A stretch of 64,000 bases of DNA, taken from contig JAKMXF010000255.1 of the NCBI GenBank assembly GCA_024704765.1, positions 186,001 to 250,000 of the forward strand, in the 5' to 3' direction. The position numbers and the translations under genes are program-made. Every line of letters starts with the position of its first letter. The first letter of the stretch is position 1. The notes under the pieces are model-generated. The model saw only the letters and a program-made list of their open reading frames with translations, made no database searches and was not told the DNA's origin. The stretch comes from Oopsacas minuta. Taxonomy: Eukaryota > Porifera > Hexactinellida > Lyssacinosida > Leucopsacidae. Positions 52,904-62,325 of the stretch are shown piece after piece.

Positions 52904-55900
52904 CTAAGCAACTATTCCATGAGACTTGAACAGAGTTTTCAAGTTAGCAATAGCGATGTAAAACTGATTGAACCAATACGCAGTCTCTCCTTTCTCAATA
53001 CTGTCAGAGTATCGCTCAAGGAACGCACAGTTCGCATATAAATATTTAGGATTTGAATTAACAGTTACAAAAATAAGAACTGGGAGAATCTCATCAGCAC
53101 CAAGTGCTTCCGTCGGATCAGTGAAATGCAGCAGGTTAGTAATCAGCTTACAGCAGTTGGTGATGACGTCAAGTTTATCTCTTGGTGATTTGTAAATATT
53201 AATTGTGTGTAATAGCTGTAAAGCACCAGGCCATGGAGAACTGAAATAGTATTTAGGGTGAATTGCAAGGAATGGATCATCGATTTGAAGTTTCTTACTC
53301 AATAAGTTTAAACGTATTCTAAAAAGCTCGTTATCATCCTGATCTGTGATCCCATCTGGGAAGAATAATCCATAGTATATGTGATTATATATATTCCTTT
53401 CAATAGAGCATAGCAACGCATCATAATACATCCAGTTATGCCATATAGGATCTACTCTCATTTGTTCTAAGGTAAAATAAACAGAGTTTTGTATCGTAAG
53501 AGGTTTGTCGTCTGAAACAGAGAGATTAAAGTCAAGTTGTAGAAGAGTATTGTTTTGGAGAAGAAAGGATCGTGCTTCTGTATCCATGAATAACTTTTCT
53601 AATTCCTCAACTTGACAGAGAAGAAATTTCTCGTAGGTTATGATACGTTCTTGCTGAGAAGATAGTTTTAATGAAGTAGTTGTTAAATACTGCATATACT
53701 CTCTGCGAGCTAAATACTCCTTATTGAGACCGTCAATAGCAGCAGCTACTTGACTCTCTGACATAATATCTATAGTGTGTAGGAGATCAGAAGTAAGAGC
53801 TATCTGAGGAATGTCATTACGTGATATAGCAATATTAAACTCGTGATTAAGCATTGATACAAGACTACGTTTATTCGCTATATCAGGAGACATGGATATT
53901 TTCTGTGATGAGTCATTATCTTGATCTCCTAGCTCACTTGCTTGCTGCTGTATTTCAATTGGTAGGAAGTCAGGTTCTGGGATATTGAGATCGGGATAGG
54001 AACAGGTTGATAAGACTAGACGTAAACGCTTTATGAGAGAGTTCATGTTGGATTGAAAGTAACAGGTTGGGGAGTCTAAAGGGAGCAATGTAAAGTACTT
54101 TGAAGTAGGAATCGCTTTTTGTCGTGATTTCATAGTCATGTAAGTGAATGTAGAAGTTCTTAGTTTAGTCCATTGAGTCTCTCTAGCTGGTGTACTCATC
54201 TCTTTTAAGTCAGAATTAGAGCTTGATTTAGTTAGCGAGAGAGAATCTAATCTTTTACTGAGCTTCTGATGGTGACCAAATGTACTGACAGTTTTAATAA
54301 TATTCCTGGCATTCTTTTTGAATCTTTTCGATCGTAACATAACTTTAGGTTTGTCATGAGCTGCGAAATGTTTGGAGATAGGAAAAGAGTCACTGATACT
54401 AGCAGTCTTCTTAGGAGATGATACTAGTGTGTTTGATTTCTTGGCTGAGACCTTCCTAAGCTCTTCAGCATTTTGGTATATGTCCAGATGCTCGAAACAG
54501 TCTTTATCCCCGAGTGAAGCAGATCGCTGTAGTCTAATAAGTGAATCTTTAGAGTGTAATACTTCAGGGTGTTCATCTGAATGTTCTAAAGGGTCTGAAT
54601 CAGATTGATCCTGTAATTGTACTGAAATAGATGGAGTGTTGGAGGAGACAGAGGCTTTTGAAGAGGGGTAAGGAGGTAGGGGCGGTTTAAGGGTCCCAGT
54701 ATCTACTTTGTAAGTAGATGAATTTGAATTTGCAAGAGAACCGAGTCCACTGGTATCACCCTCATAGCTCTTGTCCTCTTCATCTTCACTTGAGGAGGAC
54801 GATTCACTTGTTTCGTCACAAATAGACGACATAGGATTGACTCCTCGTCTCAGAGTCTCATATCCCGATACAGAATTCTGTCTGGTCTTAGCACTACGTG
54901 TTAATAAGAAATTCCCATCCATACAATATGAGTCCTTCAATGCACTATGTATAGCTGTATTCTCCTTAGAAATATCTCGTAGTGAAGTCACCTGCTTTTT
55001 ACCATGTATTATTTCTTCTTCTGATTTTATCTCAAATCCTTCTGGCTGATCTGGATCTCTCTCTTTAATAGGAAATAACATCAGCCTTGGTAGGGATATT
55101 TTAGGGGGCGTATTCGGGGTATCAGTTGGTGTTTTCTTCTTTTTTGACTGTAAAATAGGTTCTGCTCTTTCCAGAGACATAACCACTGATTTGGTCTCTT
55201 CCAGCTGTTTCAGAATAGGATTATGCTCCTGTAATGTTTCGATGCTACTTATGTTTCTGATAGATTTCTGTAAAAATATTAAATCTTGTTTGGAAATGAG
55301 AATATGAGTTCTCTCAGCTTCCAATTTTTTGTAGAAAAAACAAGCATTTTTAGTGAACTTTTTGGGACTAATTTCCCCTTCAATTACTTCATTCTGACTT
55401 TTCTGATTCAAAACGAGAGAGTCGATATAACTCGCATAAATATCAAGATTCGTAAATTTGAAAACAAGCTTCAAATCCTGACTCAATAACCTCAAATTAA
55501 CACGAGATAGATTCTGTAGTACAGTAGCCATACAGTTTAGATTTGACCTAATACGGTCAGTCAATAGCGAATCTTCTACTAGGCCGAATGAAGCAGGATC
55601 CGCTACAACTGGCACAATAAATAAACCGAAAATAAGGTTAGCTAGACAACTCTGTATAGCTTCTACGGGTAGAGTCCATTTCTTAGAAATCTCACGTTTT
55701 AACAAGTTAGCTACTATACGTACAGTATAAGGAGTTAAAGCTAGATGTTGATTAAGAGTCTTAATAAAGTTAGTGACAAGTGACCCTATAAACTTTGCTG
55801 ATTCCCTAATCTTAACTCTAATCTCCTCGCTATCTCCTACAACACCGTACTCTCCTTCGCCGGGAAACCCATGACAAGCATGCATTTCTGCTTTACTCTC

Positions 55901-56533
55901 CTCATATTCTAAGAATAACTCTTCATCCATAAGGAAGTGAATCTGTTTTTGTAAGACAGTTAAGTAGTATCCCTTCACGTCTACTGAGTTCTCAAGGTAC
56001 ATAGCAAACATACTTTTGAACCCTGAACCCTTCTGGAACAGTTCATAAGATAATTTACAATCAGATAACTCAGAGCACAATAACTCCATCGTGACCTTAA
56101 GATACAAGAACTCATCGTTAGCAGTCAGTAATCCACCATAAATAGATGAGTACACAATCCTAGCTAGACTGTCTTGTTTATCAGAACGTTCAAGCTGTGA
56201 GAACAGCAATACTATTATATGTGGTTCTTCATACAAGGTAGATAGAATTAAGTTAGGATTCTCGTGGTATGTAATCTCTGCAGATAACTTCATGTTTGTG
56301 TTCAAGAGAGAATATTTGTAATGAATTAATTTAACAAAGTCTATAGGTTGTATTGTCCTATTAACTTTATCATAATTCTCTTTTAGATAAGTCAGGAACC
56401 ATGAGATGAGATAGAGATTGGATAGCTTGGATTCCACATTCTTAGCTTGTAACTTTAGCAACTGTTTTTGATTTGTAGTGAACAGCTGTTCACTCTGGAG
56501 ACGCATACGAAGTTCTGTTACAAATTTAGCCAT
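52904..56533 (-). CDS. GAPVD1: GAPVD1/GAPEX-5-like RasGAP and VPS9-domain protein
   Basis: Endocytic regulator with a RasGAP-like domain and a Rab5-family exchange domain. It is a single 1,209-aa exon; vertebrate genes are split into many. An N-terminal helical region opens the protein. The RasGAP-like domain (about 90-400) includes LIFGLFIVPVVADPASFGL, matching the GAPVD1 motif around FICPAVVNP. At the arginine-finger position (GAPVD1 LLRRGT) this protein has LFQKGS, with Lys168 (56030-56032). The middle (about 400-930) is Ser-rich and disordered, with proline motifs. The VPS9 domain at the C-terminus (about 1090-1205) has the catalytic ADEILPVLIFV and GETAYWFNQFYIAI. It should act on early endosomes or plasma membrane. 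The ATG is 10 nt after CAATTAG. Confidence 0.92.
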   Translation of the reverse strand: MAKFVTELRMRLQSEQLFTTNQKQLLKLQAKNVESKLSNLYLISWFLTYLKENYDKVNRTIQPIDFVKLIHYKYSLLNTNMKLSAEITYHENPNLILSTLYEEPHIIVLLFSQLERSDKQDSLARIVYSSIYGGLLTANDEFLYLKVTMELLCSELSDCKLSYELFQKGSGFKSMFAMYLENSVDVKGYYLTVLQKQIHFLMDEELFLEYEESKAEMHACHGFPGEGEYGVVGDSEEIRVKIRESAKFIGSLVTNFIKTLNQHLALTPYTVRIVANLLKREISKKWTLPVEAIQSCLANLIFGLFIVPVVADPASFGLVEDSLLTDRIRSNLNCMATVLQNLSRVNLRLLSQDLKLVFKFTNLDIYASYIDSLVLNQKSQNEVIEGEISPKKFTKNACFFYKKLEAERTHILISKQDLIFLQKSIRNISSIETLQEHNPILKQLEETKSVVMSLERAEPILQSKKKKTPTDTPNTPPKISLPRLMLFPIKERDPDQPEGFEIKSEEEIIHGKKQVTSLRDISKENTAIHSALKDSYCMDGNFLLTRSAKTRQNSVSGYETLRRGVNPMSSICDETSESSSSSEDEEDKSYEGDTSGLGSLANSNSSTYKVDTGTLKPPLPPYPSSKASVSSNTPSISVQLQDQSDSDPLEHSDEHPEVLHSKDSLIRLQRSASLGDKDCFEHLDIYQNAEELRKVSAKKSNTLVSSPKKTASISDSFPISKHFAAHDKPKVMLRSKRFKKNARNIIKTVSTFGHHQKLSKRLDSLSLTKSSSNSDLKEMSTPARETQWTKLRTSTFTYMTMKSRQKAIPTSKYFTLLPLDSPTCYFQSNMNSLIKRLRLVLSTCSYPDLNIPEPDFLPIEIQQQASELGDQDNDSSQKISMSPDIANKRSLVSMLNHEFNIAISRNDIPQIALTSDLLHTIDIMSESQVAAAIDGLNKEYLARREYMQYLTTTSLKLSSQQERIITYEKFLLCQVEELEKLFMDTEARSFLLQNNTLLQLDFNLSVSDDKPLTIQNSVYFTLEQMRVDPIWHNWMYYDALLCSIERNIYNHIYYGLFFPDGITDQDDNELFRIRLNLLSKKLQIDDPFLAIHPKYYFSSPWPGALQLLHTINIYKSPRDKLDVITNCCKLITNLLHFTDPTEALGADEILPVLIFVTVNSNPKYLYANCAFLERYSDSIEKGETAYWFNQFYIAIANLKTLFKSHGIVA

Positions 56534-56654
56534 GATACTTCAGCTAATTGTTGTTATAAGAGAATTTATTGAAATATATTGGCAAAGCTTAAATAATTAT
56601 TTTATTTAATTAATACAAGTAACAAGAAATACTAATATTTGCAGCTATTTTTAG

Positions 56655-56810
56655 TACAGTGTAATCTCCAATGCTACCCCGTTTCCCTGTTTCGTTTGTG
56701 GAGGTTCATTTGTATGAGGCTAGAAGTTCGCTCTATGAAAATACACTCCGTTTCCAGAAGTTCCCTGTTCCCGCAGGCCCGTTTGTGTGTTGTGGAGGTT
56801 TCGCTGTCTA
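56655..56810. repeat. Family B element upstream of GAPVD1
   Basis: TACAGTGTAATCTCCAATGC to GTGGAGGTTTCGCTGTCTA. It lies in the 416-bp gap between NHL protein 2 and GAPVD1. No gene in the remainder. Confidence 0.8.
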
Positions 56811-56949
56811 TACAACTAATCATGACCATAATTGGAGGACATATAGGAAATACTAGATCGAATATAGATGAATTCATAGAATATACGTGAAGAAATGAGA
56901 TGTCATAATCTTGATAAACATACACGGTTAAATAATTTACCAAATCATA

Positions 56950-58350
56950 CTAGTAAGCTTGTAACACAGGGTAATTAGTGAATGTACATGCGACTAATAT
57001 CTTCCCATTTGAGTTATAAACTATTCCACTAGGATTACACACACTTTTTGTCGGTTGACGCAGTCCAAATAGCCAGAATGTCCCAACAGAACCTATAGCA
57101 GCTCCTGTCTCAGATAGAATAATGATCTCATCTTGGAAAGTTCCTATATTCGTAACTAGAATATTACCATAATCATCAAAGCAGAAATAAGCCGGAGCCT
57201 TCAACACACCACCAGATACAATGTTACGAATATGCACTCCTTCTTTGGAATATTCTTGTAGAGGATATTCATCACTTCTAAATAGATTGAACTCAGATAG
57301 CCATCCATTAGAATGACAAAATAAAACATAGTAACTATCACCTACAACCTTAAAATCACTGAAACAACGATTTTCATCAATATTCCGAACATGGAAACTA
57401 ACCAGCCCATTGTAAGCTAGGTCATTTCCACTAAATATAGCTATACTAGTGCTATCTTGTATACAAGCATATACGTTATCCTTCCAACTATCTAGTACAC
57501 TAAAACTGAAGTTTTCCTCCTTGTGTATATTCTTAACAACCCATCCGTCAGTAGATATTTTAGCTAACACACCAGATGACGTCACGAATAGGTGATCACA
57601 AGTAAACACGACACCAATAGGAGCTCCTATACCCGGTTTAACACAATGGACATGTTCACCATCTTGAGTAAATATATGGACACGTTCCTGTGTTTTATCA
57701 GCTATAGCAACCATATTGGTGGTGCGATTAATCGCGAGTTGACGTGTTGGTATTAACCCAGATGTCATAATGAATGAAGTTACAGTTGGTATGTCACTTA
57801 CCCATACAGGGTTATTACGATCTTTATACATATTAGAAGCCTCAGTTAAACTAATAGAGTTTATTTTATCAAGCTGTACCCAGCTGTGTTCATCATCAAA
57901 TTCATGTTCTATCTTACCAAACTCAAGTATTGTCTGTGTTAAAGATTCTACGCTAGCACTTATTCTTATTTTACACATTTTAACGCATTGTTCTTCTATC
58001 TCACTGATCATTCTAATTACAGGTTTCTGTGATTCATTCAGAGTACTAAGCATATGATTATCTCTTAAACTATGTGATAAATCGTTTAGAGTTTTCTGTA
58101 GCTTATCTAGTTGCAGCTGTCTTTCTGTAATCGCTCCCTCAATCTTCCGACCAACAGCTTCTAGTAGAGACAATAATTCTACCTCTCTAGCTGTTAGGAT
58201 ATCGTGTAGTTCTTTAAAGATATGTTTCACAGCCTCTCTCTCCTCTGCCATCTTGAAACCAAAATTAGCCTCGTAATTAATGGTATACACATTATCTACA
58301 GGTTCTGCATCATAGAAGCTATCTTCTTGATTTAAATTACAACAAGCCAT
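56950..58350 (-). CDS. Coiled-coil/NHL-repeat protein 2 (paralogue of 46199-47632)
   Basis: A 466-aa single exon starting MACCNLNQED. Coiled coil about 30-145 (REVELLSLLEAVGRKIEGAI) and NHL-like propeller about 195-466 (TRQLAINRTTNMVAIADKT). Shared landmarks with the other copy are the MAC start, the -ERQLQL..LQ-TL phrase in the coil, the DGEHV/DGEYI propeller turn, and YPLQEYSKEG against FPLQIYNKNG near the end. RING and B-box are absent. The two copies lie about 9 kb apart on the same strand with three unrelated genes between them. The ATG is 3 nt after TTATTTAG. Function unknown. Confidence 0.85.
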   Translation of the reverse strand: MACCNLNQEDSFYDAEPVDNVYTINYEANFGFKMAEEREAVKHIFKELHDILTAREVELLSLLEAVGRKIEGAITERQLQLDKLQKTLNDLSHSLRDNHMLSTLNESQKPVIRMISEIEEQCVKMCKIRISASVESLTQTILEFGKIEHEFDDEHSWVQLDKINSISLTEASNMYKDRNNPVWVSDIPTVTSFIMTSGLIPTRQLAINRTTNMVAIADKTQERVHIFTQDGEHVHCVKPGIGAPIGVVFTCDHLFVTSSGVLAKISTDGWVVKNIHKEENFSFSVLDSWKDNVYACIQDSTSIAIFSGNDLAYNGLVSFHVRNIDENRCFSDFKVVGDSYYVLFCHSNGWLSEFNLFRSDEYPLQEYSKEGVHIRNIVSGGVLKAPAYFCFDDYGNILVTNIGTFQDEIIILSETGAAIGSVGTFWLFGLRQPTKSVCNPSGIVYNSNGKILVACTFTNYPVLQAY

Positions 58351-58418
58351 GAGCTAAATAAGACACTAACTCATTATTAGATTAATTCATTACAAATTCA
58401 TCGAATTAAGCATGCTCG

Positions 58419-58521
58419 CAGTGATGCCAGATCATGTACAAAGTTTATAGATTCTGGCCTTGGCAAGAATTTGGCATGAACTTTTCAGGTTCGTGATTAA
58501 CCACATCATCTGGCAACACTG
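58419..58521. repeat. 103-bp hAT-type MITE with perfect 8-bp target duplication
   Basis: Ends CAGTGATGCCAGATCATGT and, read inward, CAGTGTTGCCAGATGATGT (17 of 19 agree). The octamer CATGCTCG directly precedes (58411-58418) and follows (58522-58529). An 8-bp duplication is diagnostic of the hAT superfamily. Lies in the 255-bp gap between APH1 and NHL protein 2. Confidence 0.92.
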
Positions 58522-58605
58522 CATGCTCGTTATAATGTATCTTCTATAAAGAATAGAAATTATATTATACAATGCATTGTTTCAATTACAGATAACAGAA
58601 TAATG

Positions 58606-59343
58606 TTATTGAATAGAAGGACTATCTCTAGGTAGTTTCTTAGAACAAATCTTGGTCGTATTAATGAAATTCCCTCCTGCTGTTTTGAATGCTAATACAG
58701 TCAATACTAATAACAACACATATGCAGCTAAGAGTGAAGGCCAGACAGTAATGCTAGAGTTTAGGAGAGTGAGTGAAGAGAGGATAAGGTGACTAATAGG
58801 AGTGATGAATAGTAGAAACCATTTCCTCCTATAACATGCGTCAAATAGTATGACACTCCAGGGAATGTGTAGGAGTGTGAATGCACAGGTTAACAAGGCT
58901 GATGTGAGTATAAATTGGGGATATGACCAGCTACCTCTGAGACCGACTACCCCAGGACCTAATGAGCTCTTAAGAACGTTGAGGAACATAAATAATCCGC
59001 TAGCTACCCCGAAACCTGCTCCAGCAGAATATGCAAGTTGATGTCTGTATCTAGTGTCAGGATTAGAGAATTTATTGGATAGTTTCTTAGTAATTATAAA
59101 AGTAATACATCTAGCTAACTCCTGTAAAATTACAGAGAATGGTAGAGTGAATGCGGGTATATTCCTTAGCGGGGGTACAGCTGTCCAGATAAGAGAGGAT
59201 AGGAATAGAGAGATTAACCAAATGAATCCACACACTAACATAATAAGCACTTGCTCTGCATACCTATACTGTGTCACGAGGATAAGTGCAGTAGCAGGTC
59301 CGTACGCTATAAGGGCGTATGATACACACGAGAATACAGTCAT
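58606..59343 (-). CDS. APH1: Gamma-secretase subunit APH-1
   Basis: Scaffold subunit of the intramembrane protease gamma-secretase, which cleaves Notch and other type I proteins. A 245-aa single exon with seven TM segments. Conserved landmarks: N-terminal YALIAYGPATAL, RYRHQLAYSAGAGFGVASG with the GxxxG packing motif, and both functional histidines, in LLHIPWSVILFDAC and TPISHLIL. ATG 59343 is preferred; the frame continues 15 nt upstream only from TTG, and TATATTAG ends 4 nt before the ATG. It is the first gene of the minus-strand run and is divergent from DGCR8. Confidence 0.96.
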   Translation of the reverse strand: MTVFSCVSYALIAYGPATALILVTQYRYAEQVLIMLVCGFIWLISLFLSSLIWTAVPPLRNIPAFTLPFSVILQELARCITFIITKKLSNKFSNPDTRYRHQLAYSAGAGFGVASGLFMFLNVLKSSLGPGVVGLRGSWSYPQFILTSALLTCAFTLLHIPWSVILFDACYRRKWFLLFITPISHLILSSLTLLNSSITVWPSLLAAYVLLLVLTVLAFKTAGGNFINTTKICSKKLPRDSPSIQ

Positions 59344-59844
59344 AGTGCTAATATACAAGTACGTATTCGCTATAAGATGTGTAATACATTTTAAACTGAA
59401 CCAATGCAGTAATGTAATGTATAAGAGTATTGGCTGGAGAAGTACACCACTACAAATATTAGTTCATATAAATGTGTCCTGCTGCTATTATGCATATTGA
59501 AATGAAGGATGGATAGCGTGAGAACCGTCGTTTCAAAATGCTGATTATAGTGGATTCGGGGTGCACACGTGTAGCATTATATTGTAAGGTCAGTCCAATG
59601 GTGAAATCGTATCATACCCATTTCTATACATTATATCTACTACAAACAATACTCGTAAATAATTACCCAACACTCAATGTCTTTTTGAATGCAAAATTTG
59701 CTATTAAAACGGTAAACATAGCGAAACAATTAAGCTATTCATTCCTGACTTACCAATAGCCACCTAAGTGTCAGGCTAATTTGTATTGATTATATTGGTA
59801 TTAAAGTATGTGTAGAGTGCTGTAGTCAGCAGATAGATGCAAAT
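59344..59844. promoter_or_regulatory. Divergent region between APH1 and DGCR8
   Basis: About 500 bp between two divergently oriented starts, a candidate shared promoter. Frames within it are short and unconvincing. No named motif is identified. Confidence 0.45.
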
Positions 59845-61647
59845 ATGGAACAAGATCCATTCAAGGATTTGATGCCTCCTCAAATGGGTCAATTATTACC
59901 AGAAGGCGCTTATAAAATCCCAACACCTCACAGGCAACTAGATCTTCCTACTAGCTCACAATACTCACATACGCTAGATACTTATAATATGTTCTCTGAA
60001 CCAATGGATCTAACGACAGACTATGGATTGGATTTTCCTTTTGAAAATGAAGCAGATTCATTTTCACAATTTGATTCTAGCTTTCTACCGAGCGATTCTT
60101 CGTTCTTGAATAGTGAGGCAAGTAGTTTATACCATCCCCGTAGGTCTTTTAACAACCCAGATTTCTTGCAATCTTTCTCTGACAATGAGACCAAAGGAGA
60201 AATAAATATAAACACATCTAGCTACATAACTCCTGAAGAAATTGATAAATTCGAGAAATCCTTCCCAATGCCAGGGGTGAAGTCAGAATTACAAGATTTC
60301 CTAAGACCAGAAGATCAGTTTGGCGGACCTATCTCAGATGACAGTGACGTAGAAGAAGGAGAAATTGTAGATAAGTCATGTCCGGTGCAACAATCTACAA
60401 AGCAATTAATAGTAAAATGTACGGATGGGACGAAAGAACCAATGCAGTTACCAAATGGATGGGTACAGGTTTGGCATAAGAGTGGGATACCTGTCTATCT
60501 GCATGTAGAAACTAGAACAGTCACTGTTTCGAGGCCATATTTCTTACCCTACATAAGAAATATACGTACACACTTTATACCTGTAGATTCAGTTCCTTGT
60601 ATGAAAGAATGGATGTATGGTAAGAAAAATGGATCAGCTGTTCTGGAGCAGAAATGTGGTATTAAAGATGCGAAAGATTTCCAAACTCTATCAGCTGATA
60701 AGGTTAATGTATATCTGAGAGAGTTATGGGATTTTGAAGAGAAAGTTGTTCAAAATTACCAAAAGGAGCAAGGTGTGAAAAAGCGCGTGGTTAATAACCC
60801 GAATATGGTTGAGATAGAGATTCCACAAGAGTTCAAAGTAGACAACAAACATCGCGATTTCTGGCGTGTAAACATGACTGGCAAGACTCCTGTTGCATTG
60901 GTTGATGAATACTCTAGGTTCTTTCTGAAATCAAAAGCAGAATTTACATTTAGAGAAGTTACAGATCACAAAAACCCGTTTATTTGTACTGTAATTTTGA
61001 AGGGAATAAATTACGCATCAGAGAATGGCACATCTAAAAAGTTAGCCAAACAGAAGGCCTGTGAAGCTACGATTAAATTAGTGTGTCCACAGCTCTATGA
61101 GAGGTTCCAGCAATTCCAGAATAAACAGACAGCAGACTATGATACTAATTTGAAGGAGTTATACAACATGAGTATTGATGACGAATCAGCTATGGAGAAG
61201 TTAAATAAAGCAGGATTACCGCGTCCCTTCCAAATACTCAAACAATGTATTGAAAGGAAAAGTTTGATCGCTGAAAAGCCAGAATTCGAAATCAAGGAGA
61301 AAGACAATAAAACCTTTCACATGAGTCTAGTTATTGGGAAATACAAAGCTTCAGTTGATTGCACAAACAAACGAGAAGGGAAGAATATTATATCACAAAA
61401 GATTCTAAAGCAAATGTATCCTAGCTTAACACTAGGCTCTCTAATAGAGTTACATACAAATATAGCTTTAATGAAGGATAAGGTTGACATGCCTACAAAT
61501 GCAGAATTCAGGGAGATGACCATGGGATTACAGAACAAACCGAAAACAAAGATTTTAGAAATCTTAAAAGCGGAAATGTTGAAACTCAGTGACCGCATAG
61601 AACAAGGGAAACCTATCTCTGATAAATTCGCGAAATTAATGCCTTAA
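59845..61647 (+). CDS. DGCR8: DGCR8 / Pasha, Microprocessor RNA-binding subunit
   Basis: Nuclear partner of Drosha in cutting primary microRNA transcripts. A 600-aa single exon. The N-terminal about 190 residues are acidic and Ser/Asp-rich. A WW-type heme-binding region follows at about 200-255: LPNGWVQVWHKSGIPVYLH, RPYFL, and a Pro-Cys at 251-252 in SVPCM, which corresponds to the heme-ligating Ile-Pro-Cys of vertebrate DGCR8. dsRBD1 spans about 345-421 (SKKLAKQKACEATIKL) and dsRBD2 about 456-526. The C-terminal helix (KILEILKAEMLKL) should bind Drosha. It implies a working microRNA pathway in this organism. Convergent with eL42. Confidence 0.95.
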   Translation: MEQDPFKDLMPPQMGQLLPEGAYKIPTPHRQLDLPTSSQYSHTLDTYNMFSEPMDLTTDYGLDFPFENEADSFSQFDSSFLPSDSSFLNSEASSLYHPRRSFNNPDFLQSFSDNETKGEININTSSYITPEEIDKFEKSFPMPGVKSELQDFLRPEDQFGGPISDDSDVEEGEIVDKSCPVQQSTKQLIVKCTDGTKEPMQLPNGWVQVWHKSGIPVYLHVETRTVTVSRPYFLPYIRNIRTHFIPVDSVPCMKEWMYGKKNGSAVLEQKCGIKDAKDFQTLSADKVNVYLRELWDFEEKVVQNYQKEQGVKKRVVNNPNMVEIEIPQEFKVDNKHRDFWRVNMTGKTPVALVDEYSRFFLKSKAEFTFREVTDHKNPFICTVILKGINYASENGTSKKLAKQKACEATIKLVCPQLYERFQQFQNKQTADYDTNLKELYNMSIDDESAMEKLNKAGLPRPFQILKQCIERKSLIAEKPEFEIKEKDNKTFHMSLVIGKYKASVDCTNKREGKNIISQKILKQMYPSLTLGSLIELHTNIALMKDKVDMPTNAEFREMTMGLQNKPKTKILEILKAEMLKLSDRIEQGKPISDKFAKLMP

Positions 61648-61814
61648 GTAGAGTTTAATTTTGTTTTCATTTGTGTGAGTTTTAGTTTGAAAATAATTCT
61701 ATTTAAATATGCTATTATATTCTTGCAACCGTTCAAATGAACTACAATAATTAATAGCTCCAATATAACTAGAAATCCGCTAATATTATCCTATATATAT
61801 CCTAATGGGAGCAG

Positions 61815-62129
61815 TTAGAACTGGATCATCTGTCCTTTCCTCTTCTTATCACCTCCCAATTCAAAGTGCTTACATCTCTTCAGGGACTTCTGTTTAATCT
61901 TGGTACTCTCCTGACATTGCATCTTAAGCACAATCTTCCTAGTAGTCTTAGACTTCTTCTTGAGTATAGGCTTAGTCTGACCTCCGTATCCGCTCTGTTT
62001 CCTATCGTATCTACGTCTCCCTTGTGACGTTGAGCGCTCCTTACCTTTCTTGTATTGAGACACCTTATGTACAGTATGTCTCTTTAGACTAGGGCAGTAT
62101 GTACGGATGAATTTAGGTATATTAACCAT
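61815..62129 (-). CDS. RPL36A: Ribosomal protein eL42 (RPL36A)-like, intronless, degenerate zinc ribbon
   Basis: A 104-aa frame starting MVNIPK and ending KRKGQMIQF, near the E site of the 60S subunit in the family (human 106 aa). The core [14 protein letters not shown] and [17 protein letters not shown] are intact. Of the four zinc cysteines of human eL42, Cys12 and Cys72 remain. The partner of Cys12 is Leu15 (CPSL for CKKC), and the partner of Cys72 is Lys77. It has no intron, whereas animal eL42 genes usually do. It may be a retrocopy, a diverged paralogue, or the sole copy adapted to lose zinc. The frame is undisturbed, so I do not call it a pseudogene. Confidence 0.8.
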   Translation of the reverse strand: MVNIPKFIRTYCPSLKRHTVHKVSQYKKGKERSTSQGRRRYDRKQSGYGGQTKPILKKKSKTTRKIVLKMQCQESTKIKQKSLKRCKHFELGGDKKRKGQMIQF

Positions 62130-62325
62130 AATGTCAGGGCAATCTAATTCAAAATACAAATAGAATCGGATAAGATAATATACATTAAGAGATTCCCAAC
62201 CTGAGAGAACCGCTGTAATAACCGAATTTGGCACGACAGTTATTATCGGCTTCTACATAGGGGCAATTCAAAATATCGTTAGAAACTCATAAAGAATCTA
62301 AATTGACCTAATAACAAACAAGCTA

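Noticed and set aside
59054..59500. Plus-strand 148-codon frame overlapping APH1
   Set aside because: Antisense shadow running into the gap before DGCR8; no recognisable domain.
61815..62234. Longer 139-codon version of the eL42 frame
   Set aside because: The additional N-terminal residues are unlike any eL42; the ATG at 62129 gives the family start MVN.
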